From contig NZ_JAIKTS010000005.1 of NCBI RefSeq assembly GCF_023556335.1, positions 177,263 through 241,262 of the forward strand: DNA of 64,000 nucleotides, given 5' to 3'. A program made the translations under genes and the position numbers. The notes below the pieces were generated by a model. The model ran no database searches, was not told where the DNA came from, and worked only from the letters and a program-made list of their open reading frames with translations. This document shows, piece by piece, positions 43,816 to 52,907 of the stretch (its first letter is position 1; every line of letters starts with the position of its first letter). This stretch comes from Stenotrophomonas mori (lineage in GTDB: Bacteria > Pseudomonadota > Gammaproteobacteria > Xanthomonadales > Xanthomonadaceae).

Positions 43816-44702
43816 GGACTTGCTCCAGTAACGTGCTCGGTGCGGGCGGACGCCGTGGTGGAAGCCGGGGGTAACGCGTCCAGGTAGTTCAACACGGCGA
43901 CGGTAAACGCGTCGTTGTCGTCGCCTGCCACCATATGCGTGGCGTCGGGCAGATGCACGTGCCGCGCATGCGGCACCAGTGCCAGGAATTCGGCCACGGT
44001 CTGTGGGCTGACCAGGTCGCTGCGGCCGCCACTGACCAGCAGCACCGGGCACTGGATGCGGCGCGCGGCCTCGGCGATCGCGTCCTGGTGCTGCTCGCTG
44101 TCGCGCGCCAGCTCGTCCACCAGGCGCGGGTCCCAGTGCCAGCTCCAGCGGCCGTCGGCGGTGGGCCGGAGCAGGGCGCGCAGCGACTCTTCACTCTTGC
44201 GCGGCCGGTGCGGCAGGTAGGCCGCGATGCTGTCGGCGGCGGCTTCCAGCGAGGCGAAGCCCTCCGGGTGCGCGCTCATGAAGGCCAGGATGCGTTCGAC
44301 GCCACGGGTTTCCCAGCGCGGCGTGATGTCCACCAGCACCATGGCCGCGAACAGGCCGGGCCAGCGGGCCTCGGCCATCAGCCCGAACAGGCCGCCCATG
44401 GAGGCGGCGACCAGCACCGGCGGCTGCGGCAGCCCACCGGCGACGACGATCAGGTCGTCGGTGAACTGCTCGCCGTGATACGGCAGGTCGGCGGGATTCC
44501 AGCCGGAGTCGCCATGGCCACGGGCATCGTAGGCCAGGGTCGCGTGGCCGGCGGCGTTGAGCGCGGCCGCGGCGGCGCTCCATGCCCCGCGGGTCTGGCC
44601 GAAGCCATGCGCGAACAGGACCGGCGTGCGCTTTCCGCTGCTCTGCGACGCGGCCAGCGCGGTGCCGTGGGCACCTTCTAGCAGGGGGTGTTGGGAAGGC
44701 AT
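43812..44702 (-). CDS. Alpha/beta hydrolase
   Basis: A 296-residue alpha/beta-hydrolase-fold enzyme. The nucleophile is Ser101 in AASMGG (first Gly of GxSxG replaced by Ala), with acid Asp229 (GGRSDLV) and base His256 (DATHMV). The oxyanion element is HGFGQTRGAW (32-41). It sits upstream of fadE with ATGA coupling, which suggests a role with acyl esters or acyl-CoA metabolism, but the substrate is unknown. It is divergent from tetR. Confidence 0.88.
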   Translation of the reverse strand: MPSQHPLLEGAHGTALAASQSSGKRTPVLFAHGFGQTRGAWSAAAAALNAAGHATLAYDARGHGDSGWNPADLPYHGEQFTDDLIVVAGGLPQPPVLVAASMGGLFGLMAEARWPGLFAAMVLVDITPRWETRGVERILAFMSAHPEGFASLEAAADSIAAYLPHRPRKSEESLRALLRPTADGRWSWHWDPRLVDELARDSEQHQDAIAEAARRIQCPVLLVSGGRSDLVSPQTVAEFLALVPHARHVHLPDATHMVAGDDNDAFTVAVLNYLDALPPASTTASARTEHVTGASP

Positions 44703-44722
44703 TCGAGGGTCACGAGGGTTAA

Positions 44723-44740
44723 CCGTACTTCATGGTATGG
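44723..44740. promoter_or_regulatory. Putative TetR operator 1
   Basis: CCGTAC-N6-GTATGG, an imperfect inverted repeat covering the -10 of the hydrolase-fadE promoter. A second copy with the same geometry lies at 44759-44776. Confidence 0.5.
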
Positions 44741-44761
44741 ATTGTCGCCCGGGTGTGTCAA
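44732..44761 (-). promoter_or_regulatory. Promoter of the hydrolase-fadE operon
   Basis: On the minus strand TTGACA (44761-44756, perfect), an 18-bp spacer and TACCAT (44737-44732, 4/6), about 30 bp before the hydrolase ATG at 44702. Confidence 0.6.
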
Positions 44762-44776
44762 TACTGCCTCGTATGG
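44759..44776. promoter_or_regulatory. Putative TetR operator 2
   Basis: CAATAC-N6-GTATGG, same arm spacing as operator 1 and 36 bp from it, overlapping the upstream edge of the -35. A lone GTATGG half-site also occurs at 44862. Confidence 0.5.
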
Positions 44777-44879
44777 AGCGGGCGTTCCGCTGCTTCCGGT
44801 GGCGTGCCTGCGAGGGTGCCGGTGGCCGGCGGGCGCGGACATACTGCAACCAGTCCCCGGCGTATGGTTAAATCAGCGC

Positions 44880-45482
44880 ATGAACGAATCTTCAGCTTCA
44901 TCAGGGGAGCCCCGGGTTGCCCGCAACAGCCGCCTCAGCGCGGACGATTGGGCGCAGGCCGCCCTGGACCTGATCGCCGAGCAGGGCGTGGGAGCGGTTG
45001 CGGTGGAGCCGCTGGCGCGGCGCCTGGGCGTGACCAAGGGCAGTTTCTACTGGCATTTCCCGTCGCGTGACGCGCTGCTGCAGGCCGCGCTGGAACGCTG
45101 GGAGCTGGTCGAGCAGCAGCAGGTGTTCGGCAGCCTGGAAGAGGTTCCCGAACCGCGCACGCGCCTGCGCGCGCTGTTCCAGCTGGTCGCCCACGAGGTG
45201 ACCCCGCATGTGATCTACAGCGAACTGCTCAAGGCCTTGGACAACCCGCTGGTGCGTCCGGTGATCGACCGCGTGTCGCAGCGCCGCCTGGACTACCTGA
45301 TGGCATCCTTCCGCCAGGCCGGCCTCAGCTCCACCGACGCGCGCCACCGCGCGCGCCTGGCCTACGCGGCCTATGTCGGCTTCCTGCAGCTGTCGTTGCA
45401 GCTGCAGCAGCCCAAGCAGGCGCGCGAGGAGTTCGAGTCCTATGTCGAGCATGTGATCGAGACCCTGATTCCGGCCAGCTGA
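44880..45482 (+). CDS. TetR-family transcriptional regulator
   Basis: A 200-residue TetR repressor. The N-terminal HTH covers about 22-66 with the recognition helix VTKGSFYWHFPSRDALL (51-67), a TetR hallmark; the C-terminal ligand-binding part is helical. It is divergent from the hydrolase-fadE operon, and repeated operator-like sites lie between them. It likely represses that operon and responds to a fatty acyl ligand (inference). ATG 44880 (MNESSASSGEP) was chosen because upstream in-frame sequence overlaps the operator region. A bidirectional terminator follows. Confidence 0.92.
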   Translation: MNESSASSGEPRVARNSRLSADDWAQAALDLIAEQGVGAVAVEPLARRLGVTKGSFYWHFPSRDALLQAALERWELVEQQQVFGSLEEVPEPRTRLRALFQLVAHEVTPHVIYSELLKALDNPLVRPVIDRVSQRRLDYLMASFRQAGLSSTDARHRARLAYAAYVGFLQLSLQLQQPKQAREEFESYVEHVIETLIPAS

Positions 45483-45540
45483 GCAGACCGGGGCGAGGGA
45501 TCCGCGGACAGCCCAAAGGCTGCGGCCGGCGGGAAAAGAA

Positions 45541-45571
45541 ACGGCCCGGACATTGTCCGGGCCGTTCTTCA
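45541..45571. terminator. Bidirectional terminator between tetR and TonB receptor
   Basis: ACGGCCCGGAC/GTCCGGGCCGT perfect 11-bp stem with a 3-nt loop, TTCTTC on the right and a GAAAAGAA run on the left, so it reads as a terminator in both directions. Confidence 0.85.
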
Positions 45572-45587
45572 TCCGATCAGACTGCGA

Positions 45588-48473
45588 TCAGAAGCGCTGG
45601 CGGTACTCCATGTAGTAGTAGCGCCCGGGGGTGTCGTACTGGTAGTCGAAGTTGTTCGCGAACGCCTGGGTCGACACCGGCGGCTCCTTCGCGAAGACGT
45701 TGTTGACGCCCATCGACACGGTCGCGTTCCACGGCACGTTGTAGCGGACCTGCAGGTCGTGGTACGTGGTCGCGGCCAGCTTGTGCTGCGGATCGGCACC
45801 GTTCGCGGTGACACGGTTCGGATCGCTGCACAGGGAGGCCACGCCCGGGTACTTGCAGTTCTCGACCAGGCTGGAGAAGTAGCGCGTGGTCCAGCTCGCG
45901 CCGAAGTCGCCATAGGTCCAGTTGGCGGTCAGGTTGGAGCGGATGCGCCAGGTCGGGCTGTCCTTGACGTAGGTGCCCACGTCGGACGGATCCCAGTCCG
46001 AGTCCGGCGTCGCCTTGGTGCGGTAGGACGACATGTAGGTGCTGTCCCAGATGAAGGAGAAGGCACCAAAACGGGTATCCGGCAGCGAGTAGCGCATGGT
46101 CAGGTCGAACCCTTCCACTTCCGTCTCGCCCAGGTTCTGCAGACCCATGGCCAGGTAGGTGATCTGGCCGAGCGCGTTGCGGGTCAGGCCGTCGTTGACG
46201 ATGTCACACCAGCCCTGGTTCCCTTCCACGTAGCACTGGTCGAGCATGTAGGTGACCTGGGGACGGCTGATCACGTTCTTGATGTTGATCTTCCACCAGT
46301 CCAGCGACACGTCGAAGCCCTGCAGGAAGTTCGGGCTGTAGACCAGGCCAAGGGTCTTGGAGGTCGAGGTCTCCGGCTTCAGGCCCTGGTTGGATACCCA
46401 GTCGAACGGCCATGCGGTCTGGTCGCCATAGGCTTCGCGCTGGGTGTAGCTGGCCGGAATGCCGGCGGCCGCGCAGCGCTGCGCCACGTTCGGGTTGCTG
46501 ATGTACGGGCTGTCGCTCGAGCACGGGTCGCCATAGCCTTCGTACGACGCGCCAGCGCCGCCGAACAGGTTGGAGATGGACGGTGCGCGGAAGCCTTCGG
46601 CCCAGTTGCCGCGGACCAGCAGGTCGGCGTACGGCTTCCACTTGAAGCCGAACTTGCTGTTCAGCGTGTTGCCGAAGTTGCTGTAGTCCGAATAGCGGGT
46701 GGCCACGCTGAATTCCAGCACCTCGGCGCCCGGGATGTCCTTCAGCAGCGGAATCGCCAGTTCGAGGTACAGGTCGTCCAGGCTGTAATCGCCGCTGGTG
46801 GGCTGGCGGGCGTTGCCCGAGCTCATGCCGGCCGAGACGAATGCGTCGGGCAGGTCGTAGCCGGACTCCTTGCGGTGCTCGTAGCCGGCGGCGAAGCCCA
46901 TCATGCCGCCCGGCAGCTCGACGATGTCGCCGGCGATGTTGGCGGTGAAGCTCTTGCTCTTGTTCTGGTACTTGTCCTTGGCGGTGAACAGGATGTAGTC
47001 CAGCATCTCCTGCGGCATCTGACCGGCGCTGGACAGCGGGTTGAACGGCACGCAGTCCGCGATCACGTTGCCCGGGGTGCCGCACTTGACCACGCCGTCG
47101 GTGTCCATGAACGAGGCGCCGGTGGCGGCGTACATGTTGGCCATGTTGACGTCGCCGACCTGGGTGTCGATCTGGTCGTTGGAGTTGTAGCTCAGGCCCG
47201 CGTCCCAGTTGAAGTAACGGTCGGCGAACTGGAACGACCCTTCCAGGCCACCGTACCAGTGCAGGGTCTTCACATCCTGCTCGTAGTAGCGGTCCTGCTC
47301 GACCAGGCGGCGGTTCCAGTTGAGCTCGCGCGCGTCGGCCGTGCCCTTGGTCGGATTGTAGTAGCTGTCCTTGGACAGGCCCTGGTCACCGCCCATGTAG
47401 CTGCCGGCGCTGAGCGGGAAACCGGCCAGCTGCTGCGCCGAGGTCCGCTGGTTGTACAGCGCGTCGGTACGCAGGGCGATGTTGTCGGTCAGGTCGTAGC
47501 GGCCCTGGATGTAGATCGATTTGCGTTCCTGCGGGGTGCGCAGGTAGTTGTCGGCGGCGTAGTTGTACTTGTCGGCGTCGCCATACGCATGGTAGTTGGC
47601 CAGGTTGCGGCCATCGGCGCCCTTGTTGACGACCCAGCGATTCATGCCGATCCGGCCTTCGGTCGCCGGATCGCCGGCCAGGTCTTCCCAGGTATCGATG
47701 TCGTCGGTCGGCTTGCCGTCGATGGTCAGGTCCCAGATGCCGCCGTCGGCGGTCTGGCCGCTGTACTGGCTCGAGCCCAGACCGTAGACCGGGTCGCGCG
47801 AGATCTTGCGGGCGCCGGCCATCACGGCCTTTTCCTTGACGTAGCTTGCGCCGAAGACCAGGTTGCCGCGGTCGCCGCTGGTGCCGAGGGTCAGGTCGTA
47901 GCCTTCGCGCTGGCCGTCACCCTTGCTGAACTGGCCGCGGTAGACGTGGGCTTCGCCGCCATTGAAGTCGTCGCGGGTGATGATGTTGACCACGCCGGCG
48001 ATCGCGTCGGAGCCGTAGATCGAGGACGCGCCGTCCTTCAGCACTTCGATGCGCTCGACCATCGCCGACGGAATGGTGTTCAGGTCGACGGTGCCGTCCA
48101 GGGCCGAGACCCAGCGGCGGCCATTGACCAGCACCAGGGTGCGGGAGGAGCCGAGGTTGCGGAGGTCGATGCCGGAAGAGCCGTCGCCGCCGTTGTTGAA
48201 CTGGGTGTTGATCGCCGCACCGTTGGTGGCGATCTGCTGCAGCACGTCGGCGATGCTGGTGCGGCCGGTCTGCTGGATGGCTTCGCGGCTCAGGGTCAGG
48301 ACCGGCTGCGAGGTTTCGGCATCGACGGAGCGGATGCGCGAACCGGTGACCTGGATGCGGTCCAGGTTGGTGGTGGAGTTGCCTTCCTGCGCGATGGCCA
48401 CGCCGGTGCCGCCGGCGCTTGCGACCAGCGCCAGCACCACTGCGTCACGCAGCTTGTTGGACTTGCAATTCAT
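45588..48473 (-). CDS. TonB-dependent outer-membrane receptor (Oar/BtuB-like class)
   Basis: A 961-residue receptor with signal peptide (cleavage near AIAQ, residue 29) and a plug domain. The plug holds a TonB-box-like IQVTGSRIRSVDAETSQPV segment, the LRNLGSSRTLVLVNGRRW and LKDGASSIYGSDAIAGVVNI motifs. A large barrel ends YYYMEYRQRF with the terminal Phe used for outer-membrane insertion. The NGRRW/GSDAIAGV class is expanded in xanthomonads and often imports carbohydrates, peptides or cobalamin-like molecules; the substrate cannot be told. It is alone on its transcript. Confidence 0.93.
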   Translation of the reverse strand: MNCKSNKLRDAVVLALVASAGGTGVAIAQEGNSTTNLDRIQVTGSRIRSVDAETSQPVLTLSREAIQQTGRTSIADVLQQIATNGAAINTQFNNGGDGSSGIDLRNLGSSRTLVLVNGRRWVSALDGTVDLNTIPSAMVERIEVLKDGASSIYGSDAIAGVVNIITRDDFNGGEAHVYRGQFSKGDGQREGYDLTLGTSGDRGNLVFGASYVKEKAVMAGARKISRDPVYGLGSSQYSGQTADGGIWDLTIDGKPTDDIDTWEDLAGDPATEGRIGMNRWVVNKGADGRNLANYHAYGDADKYNYAADNYLRTPQERKSIYIQGRYDLTDNIALRTDALYNQRTSAQQLAGFPLSAGSYMGGDQGLSKDSYYNPTKGTADARELNWNRRLVEQDRYYEQDVKTLHWYGGLEGSFQFADRYFNWDAGLSYNSNDQIDTQVGDVNMANMYAATGASFMDTDGVVKCGTPGNVIADCVPFNPLSSAGQMPQEMLDYILFTAKDKYQNKSKSFTANIAGDIVELPGGMMGFAAGYEHRKESGYDLPDAFVSAGMSSGNARQPTSGDYSLDDLYLELAIPLLKDIPGAEVLEFSVATRYSDYSNFGNTLNSKFGFKWKPYADLLVRGNWAEGFRAPSISNLFGGAGASYEGYGDPCSSDSPYISNPNVAQRCAAAGIPASYTQREAYGDQTAWPFDWVSNQGLKPETSTSKTLGLVYSPNFLQGFDVSLDWWKINIKNVISRPQVTYMLDQCYVEGNQGWCDIVNDGLTRNALGQITYLAMGLQNLGETEVEGFDLTMRYSLPDTRFGAFSFIWDSTYMSSYRTKATPDSDWDPSDVGTYVKDSPTWRIRSNLTANWTYGDFGASWTTRYFSSLVENCKYPGVASLCSDPNRVTANGADPQHKLAATTYHDLQVRYNVPWNATVSMGVNNVFAKEPPVSTQAFANNFDYQYDTPGRYYYMEYRQRF

Positions 48474-48527
48474 GGGCTCTCTCTTTCCAAGTAATCTTGG
48501 TGGTTACAAGTGGAATCGCCTTCACGG

Positions 48528-48596
48528 GGGATCAAAAAAGTGATCCCAAGGCCGCGGGGCTGTCCGGATACTACTTCCGTTTCCCATGAAATTAAA
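48528..48596 (-). promoter_or_regulatory. Promoter and leader inverted repeat of the second TonB receptor
   Basis: On the minus strand TTTAAT (48596-48591), 17 bp, TAGTAT (48573-48568) suggests a start near 48561 and an 88-nt leader. The leader holds GGGATCA-N6-TGATCCC (48547-48528), a perfect 7-bp inverted repeat that could be an operator or a leader hairpin. Confidence 0.4.
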
Positions 48597-48656
48597 GCTT
48601 TGTTAATTTAATGGATGAACTTTGTGAGGTGGATCGCATCAAGCCCTTGAAAGCAC

Positions 48657-48692
48657 GAAAAAAAAACGCCCCTGGCAGCAGGGGCGTTTTCG
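48657..48692 (-). terminator. Intrinsic terminator of the outer-membrane-like gene
   Basis: On the minus strand an AACGCCCCTG/CAGGGGCGTT stem with a 4-nt loop is followed by about nine T. It is 29 bp after the stop at 48721. Strong Rho-independent terminator. Confidence 0.9.
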
Positions 48693-48720
48693 TGCAGGGA
48701 TGGTTGGCCGGGCGGTACCG

Positions 48721-49584
48721 TCAGAGGTCCTGCTCGTAGCGCACATACGGGATGGCGCCCTCGTCATTGCTTTCGTTGCGTGGAGAGAAGGGGTTCTTGC
48801 CACGGGTGATGACGTTTTCCGCCCCCACGGTGAGCTGGCCGCTCCACGGGGTGCGCCAGGTCAGCCCGACGCCCACGCCTTCCCATTTGCCGGGCTGGCC
48901 CGGGGCGTCGACCACGCGGCCGATGATGTTGCCGCTGAACGGGCCGTAGCCACCGCCCAGGCTGAGGCTCTTGCTGTCCCATTGCCCGACGAGCGCTGGC
49001 GAGGCATCGCTGAGCGGAACCAGGCGGGCCTTGGCATAGGTGCCGCCGATGGAGACGAACCCCTCGCGGCCGATGTTCTTCTGGCCGAAGACGGTCAGGT
49101 CGTTCTGTTCCAGGCGTGCGCCGGGGACCCGGTTGTTGCCGGAGAGCCAGGCCGGGAGGGTGTCGCGGCCGCTTCCGACGTTCAGGCCAAGCCGGCCGCC
49201 GGGGCGGCTGAAGGCGGCACTGGCGGACAGGTGCCGGCCGGGGCCGGTGTCGTCCTCGTCGCCGAGGCTGGCGAGCATGCAGTGGCTGGCCAGCCCGCCG
49301 ATGCTGCTGCCGCGGCTGCTGTTGCACAGCAGGCCCAGCGAGTCGCCGGAGGACAGGCCGAAGGCGGCATCGAGCGAATTGCGCCCGAAATGCCAGCGCG
49401 CGCCGGCCATCTGCTCGCCGGTGGGTTCCAGGTACAGCAGCGCCTCGACCTTGCCGCTGCCCTTGTTCCATACCGGGAGCACGGTTCCGTCCGGCGCCGC
49501 CTGCGCCCTGTTCTGCGCATGCGCGCCCGCAATCACCCCAAGGGGGATCAGCAGCGCCAGCAGGGGACGGAGGAGGGCGTTCAT
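48721..49584 (-). CDS. Exported beta-rich protein of unknown function
   Basis: A 287-residue protein with a signal peptide ([24 protein letters not shown], cleavage near residue 24). The mature part alternates aromatic and glycine strands ([55 protein letters not shown]) as in outer-membrane barrels, and contains two cysteines about 15 residues apart near the middle. It resembles a xanthomonad-restricted family of hypotheticals; I cannot give a firm family name. Monocistronic, with a strong terminator. Confidence 0.65.
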   Translation of the reverse strand: MNALLRPLLALLIPLGVIAGAHAQNRAQAAPDGTVLPVWNKGSGKVEALLYLEPTGEQMAGARWHFGRNSLDAAFGLSSGDSLGLLCNSSRGSSIGGLASHCMLASLGDEDDTGPGRHLSASAAFSRPGGRLGLNVGSGRDTLPAWLSGNNRVPGARLEQNDLTVFGQKNIGREGFVSIGGTYAKARLVPLSDASPALVGQWDSKSLSLGGGYGPFSGNIIGRVVDAPGQPGKWEGVGVGLTWRTPWSGQLTVGAENVITRGKNPFSPRNESNDEGAIPYVRYEQDL

Positions 49585-49703
49585 GGACTCAATCAGACAG
49601 GGCGGTTGCCGGGAAGTTCCCGGCGGTTGGAGTGTTGATCGTAGGGTGTTTATGTTTTCTTAACAAGACTCCGCCCTCCCCGGAACGCAGCTCGTCGGCA
49701 CCG

Positions 49704-50600
49704 TCATTGCAGCCGCTCGGGAGCGGTCTGGCGGATAGACGTGTCCGTGAACAATACGCCGAATTCGCTCAAAGGGAAGTGGTAGGTGCGGCCGCAGAAC
49801 TCGCAGCGCACGTCGACCTGGCCGCCGGTGGCCGCCGCCGCGGCGCGGGCCTCGTCCTCGCCCAGCGCCTGCAGCATGCCGGCGACCCGCTCCCGCGAGC
49901 AGGAGCAGCCGAAGCGCAGCTGCTTGTCGCCCACCGTGGTCACCTGTTCTTCGTGGAACAGCCGGTGCAGCAGGCCGTGGCCGTCCAGCGCCAGCAGCTC
50001 CTCGCGCCCGAGGGTGTCGAACAGCGCGCCGGCGCGGGTCCAGCCGTCGTCGTCGCCCTGGTCGCCCGGGAGCTTCTGCAGCAGCAGGCCGGCGGCGCGG
50101 CCGCCCTCGGCGGCCAGCAGCAGCCGCGTGGGCAACTGCTCGGAGTGGCGGAAATAGTCCTCGAAGGCGTCGTCCAGGCTGTCCCCCTGCAGGGCCACCA
50201 GGCTCTGGTAGCGCTGGGGTTCGCGCGGATCCAGCCCGGGATTCTCGATGGTGATGGCGAGCAGGGCGTCTTCCCCCAGCTGGGCCAGGTCCGCCGGCGC
50301 ATCCTGGCCATCCTCGAGCTGGGCGATGCCGCGCAGGGTGCCGGCCGACGTGCATTCGCTGAACAGGGTGCGCAGGGCCGACCCGCTGCGCAGCTGTATC
50401 GACAGCCGCCCGTCGATCTTCACATGGCCGGTGAACAGCGCCGATGCGACGCAGGCCTCGCCCAGCAGGCGTTTGGCGGTGGGCGGATAGTCGCCGTGGG
50501 ACAGAATTTCCCCCAGGCTGGCGGCCAGTTGGACATGGACGCCGCGGACGCCTGCCTCGGGCAGCAGGAAGCGGACAAGGAGGTCGGACGTATCGGTCAT
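49704..50600 (-). CDS. hslO: Redox-regulated chaperone Hsp33
   Basis: A 298-residue Hsp33. The C-terminal zinc/redox switch is complete: Cys232-X-Cys234 ([10 protein letters not shown]) and Cys266-X2-Cys269 ([10 protein letters not shown]). Oxidation of these cysteines unfolds the linker and activates holdase function. The N-terminal half carries [24 protein letters not shown], typical of the substrate-binding domain. ATG 50600 ([20 protein letters not shown]) begins the conserved region; the longer upstream frame overlaps the divergent mtgA gene and is rejected. Confidence 0.95.
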   Translation of the reverse strand: MTDTSDLLVRFLLPEAGVRGVHVQLAASLGEILSHGDYPPTAKRLLGEACVASALFTGHVKIDGRLSIQLRSGSALRTLFSECTSAGTLRGIAQLEDGQDAPADLAQLGEDALLAITIENPGLDPREPQRYQSLVALQGDSLDDAFEDYFRHSEQLPTRLLLAAEGGRAAGLLLQKLPGDQGDDDGWTRAGALFDTLGREELLALDGHGLLHRLFHEEQVTTVGDKQLRFGCSCSRERVAGMLQALGEDEARAAAAATGGQVDVRCEFCGRTYHFPLSEFGVLFTDTSIRQTAPERLQ

Positions 50601-50633
50601 GGGGGTCTGCACGCGAGGAGGGTGCCGGTGCCG

Positions 50634-50639
50634 GATAAT
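50634..50639 (+). promoter_or_regulatory. Possible -10 of mtgA
   Basis: GATAAT, 5/6 to consensus, 30 bp before the mtgA ATG in a 69-bp divergent spacer; no clear -35. Confidence 0.4.
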
Positions 50640-50669
50640 GCACCGGTTGTCGGGATTCGTGGGGCACGC

Positions 50670-51407
50670 ATGGACATGGGGACGGTAGCGGAGGAGCGCA
50701 AGGCGCGACCAGGACGCCGATGGCGGCGCTGGCTGTGGGGCCTGCCGTGTGCGCTGCTGGCCTTCAGCGTGGTGCAGGTGGCGGTGCTGCGCTTCGTCGA
50801 CCCGCCGTTCTCTTCGGTGATGGCGCTGCGCCAGGCCGAGGCCTGGGGGCAGGGCGACTGGCGTTTCCGGATCCGTCATCAATGGTGCGGCCTGGAGCGG
50901 ATGGCCGACAGCGTGCCGATTTCACTGGTGGCCGCCGAGGACCAGCGCTTCCCGCTGCACAACGGCTTCGACCTGCAGGCGATCGAGCAGGCGCTGGACC
51001 ACAACGCCCGCGGCAAGCGCCTGCGCGGTGGCAGCACGATCAGCCAGCAGGTCGCCAAGAACCTGTTCCTGTGGCAGGGGCGCAGCTGGCTGCGCAAGGG
51101 CCTGGAGGCCTGGTACACGGTGTTGATCGAGGCGCTCTGGCCGAAGCGGCGGATCCTGGAGATGTATGCCAACGTGGCCGAGTTCGGGGATGGCATCTAC
51201 GGTGTGCAGGCCGCGGCGCAGGCTTTCTGGAACAAGGACGCGGCGCGCCTGTCGGCGGACGAGAGTGCCCGCCTGGCGGCGGTCCTGCCCTCGCCCCGGC
51301 GCTACAGCGCCACCGCTCCCGGGCCGTTCGTGCGCCGGCGGGCCGACTGGATCCAGCGCCAAGCAAGGCAGCTGGGCGGTCCCGGCTATGCCCTCGGCGG
51401 ACAGTGA
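50670..51407 (+). CDS. mtgA: Monofunctional peptidoglycan glycosyltransferase MtgA
   Basis: A 245-residue GT51 enzyme that polymerises lipid II into glycan strands at the inner membrane. After a basic start there is one transmembrane helix (about 21-41). Catalytic Glu90 lies in [18 protein letters not shown], followed by [19 protein letters not shown] (117-135) and [18 protein letters not shown] (161-178), the other GT51 motifs. It lacks a transpeptidase domain, which separates it from class A PBPs. Two ATGs (50670, 50676) are close; the first is given. Confidence 0.95.
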   Translation: MDMGTVAEERKARPGRRWRRWLWGLPCALLAFSVVQVAVLRFVDPPFSSVMALRQAEAWGQGDWRFRIRHQWCGLERMADSVPISLVAAEDQRFPLHNGFDLQAIEQALDHNARGKRLRGGSTISQQVAKNLFLWQGRSWLRKGLEAWYTVLIEALWPKRRILEMYANVAEFGDGIYGVQAAAQAFWNKDAARLSADESARLAAVLPSPRRYSATAPGPFVRRRADWIQRQARQLGGPGYALGGQ

Positions 51408-51453
51408 GGCGGCCGGTGCGGGCGGCCATGGCGATCTTCCGTAGACTGCGGGC

Positions 51454-52473
51454 ATGACGACGCGCGAACGCCTGACCATCGTGGTGGCCGCCTGCAACGA
51501 GCAGGATGCCTTGCCCTTGCTGCATCCGCGCATCCGCGCCGGGCTGGACGGGGTGCCGGGGCTCGACGGCCGGGTGCTGTATGTGGACGACGGCAGCAGC
51601 GACGCGACCTGGGCGCGGATGCAGCAGCTGGCGGCGGGCGATCCGGCGGTGGCGGCGCTGCGGCTGGCGCGCAATTTCGGCAAGGAAGCCGCGCTCACCG
51701 CCGGGCTGGACCTGGTGGGGGAGGGCGCGGTGCTGATCCTGGATGCCGACGGGCAGGATCCGCCGGAACTCATCCCGGAGTTCGTCGCGCTGTGGCGGCA
51801 GGGATACGACGATGTCTACGGCACGCGGCTGGCGCGCGCCGGGGAGGGCTGGGCGAAGCGGGTGACCGCTGCGGCGTTCTACCGGGTGATCGGGCGCCTG
51901 TCGAAAACGCCGATTCCCGCCGATACCGGCGATTTCCGCCTGTTGTCGGCGCGCGCGCTGGCGGCGCTGCGGCAGCTGCGCGAGCGCCAGCGGTTCATGA
52001 AGGGGCTGTTCGGCTGGGTCGGCTTCCGCCGGGTCGCGCTTCCCTACCACCGTGAGCCGCGCATGGCCGGGCGGACCAAGTTCGGCTTCTGGAAACTCTG
52101 GAACTTCGCGCTGGAAGGCATCACCAGCTTTTCCACGGCGCCGCTGCGGGTGGCGACCTACCTGGGCCTGGTGACGGCGGCATCGGCCTTCGCCTTCGCG
52201 GTCTGGGTGGTGGGCAAGGCGGCACTGTACGGTGACCGGGTCGCCGGCTGGCCGACGATGATGGCGGTGATCCTGTTCCTCGGCGGCGTGCAGCTGATCG
52301 CGCTCGGCCTGATCGGCGAGTACCTCGGCCGCCTGTACGTGGAGGCCAAGCAGCGGCCACTGTACCTGGTCGATACCTGGCAGCCGGCGGACGTGGCACT
52401 ATCGGGCGCATCCGCCAGCAAGGGAGAACGCCATGCAGACCGTTCGACAGTTGCTCGGGACCAAGTCCCCTGA
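51454..52473 (+). CDS. GT2 glycosyltransferase, DPM/GtrB-like
   Basis: A 339-residue membrane glycosyltransferase. The GT-A domain carries VVAACNEQDALPLL, YVDDGSSD (Asp45-Asp46) and LDADGQDPPE (97-106), and RNFGKEAALTAGLD is typical of dolichol/undecaprenyl-phosphate sugar transferases. Two C-terminal helices (about 232-255 and 263-290) anchor it. GtrB-type enzymes load glucose or mannose-like sugars onto undecaprenyl phosphate for cell-surface glycosylation. The last 41 bp overlap the CBS gene in another frame, an unusually long overlap. Confidence 0.88.
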   Translation: MTTRERLTIVVAACNEQDALPLLHPRIRAGLDGVPGLDGRVLYVDDGSSDATWARMQQLAAGDPAVAALRLARNFGKEAALTAGLDLVGEGAVLILDADGQDPPELIPEFVALWRQGYDDVYGTRLARAGEGWAKRVTAAAFYRVIGRLSKTPIPADTGDFRLLSARALAALRQLRERQRFMKGLFGWVGFRRVALPYHREPRMAGRTKFGFWKLWNFALEGITSFSTAPLRVATYLGLVTAASAFAFAVWVVGKAALYGDRVAGWPTMMAVILFLGGVQLIALGLIGEYLGRLYVEAKQRPLYLVDTWQPADVALSGASASKGERHADRSTVARDQVP

Positions 52474-52864
52474 GATCCATGCGGTCGCACCGCAGGCCGC
52501 GGTGATCGACGCCATCCGCCTGATGGCGGAGAAGGGCATCGGCGCCGTGCTGGTGATGGAGGGCGCACGCCTGGCAGGCATCCTTTCCGAGCGCGACTAT
52601 GCGCGCAAGATCGTGCTGCGCGACCGCTCTTCGCGGCAGACCGCGGTGGCCGAGATCATGACCGCCGAGGTGGTCACGGTGGCGCCGGAGGCGACTGTCG
52701 AGGAGTGCCTGCAGCTGGTGACCGAGCGCCGCATCCGCCACCTGCCGGTGGCCGAGGGCGGCAGCGTGCTCGGGGTCATCTCCATCGGAGACCTGGTCAA
52801 AGCGGTGATCGAGCAGCAGCGCCGGGAGCTGGGCCACCTGCAGCAGTACATCGTCTCCGGCTGA
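52433..52864 (+). CDS. Tandem CBS-domain protein
   Basis: A 143-residue protein of two CBS motifs (about 1-62 and 74-132). SPEIHAVAPQAAVIDAIRLMAEKGIGAVLVMEG and IMTAEVVTVAPEATVEECLQLVTERRIRHLPV are canonical CBS repeats that bind adenosyl ligands such as AMP or SAM. It begins inside the GT2 gene (41-bp overlap), preceded by AGGGAGAA, so the two are co-transcribed. A role as an energy-state sensor is possible; its partner is unknown. Confidence 0.9.
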   Translation: MQTVRQLLGTKSPEIHAVAPQAAVIDAIRLMAEKGIGAVLVMEGARLAGILSERDYARKIVLRDRSSRQTAVAEIMTAEVVTVAPEATVEECLQLVTERRIRHLPVAEGGSVLGVISIGDLVKAVIEQQRRELGHLQQYIVSG

Positions 52865-52907
52865 GGTTCCCGCGCCGCCGGCGATGCCCGGCCCGCCGGC
52901 CGGGCCG

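Noticed and set aside
40438..43887. A 1149-codon open frame antisense to fadE
   Set aside because: Same shadow effect; fadE on the other strand carries all family motifs.
45759..48494. A 911-codon open frame antisense to the second TonB receptor
   Set aside because: No recognisable domain; explained by GC-rich codon use of the receptor.
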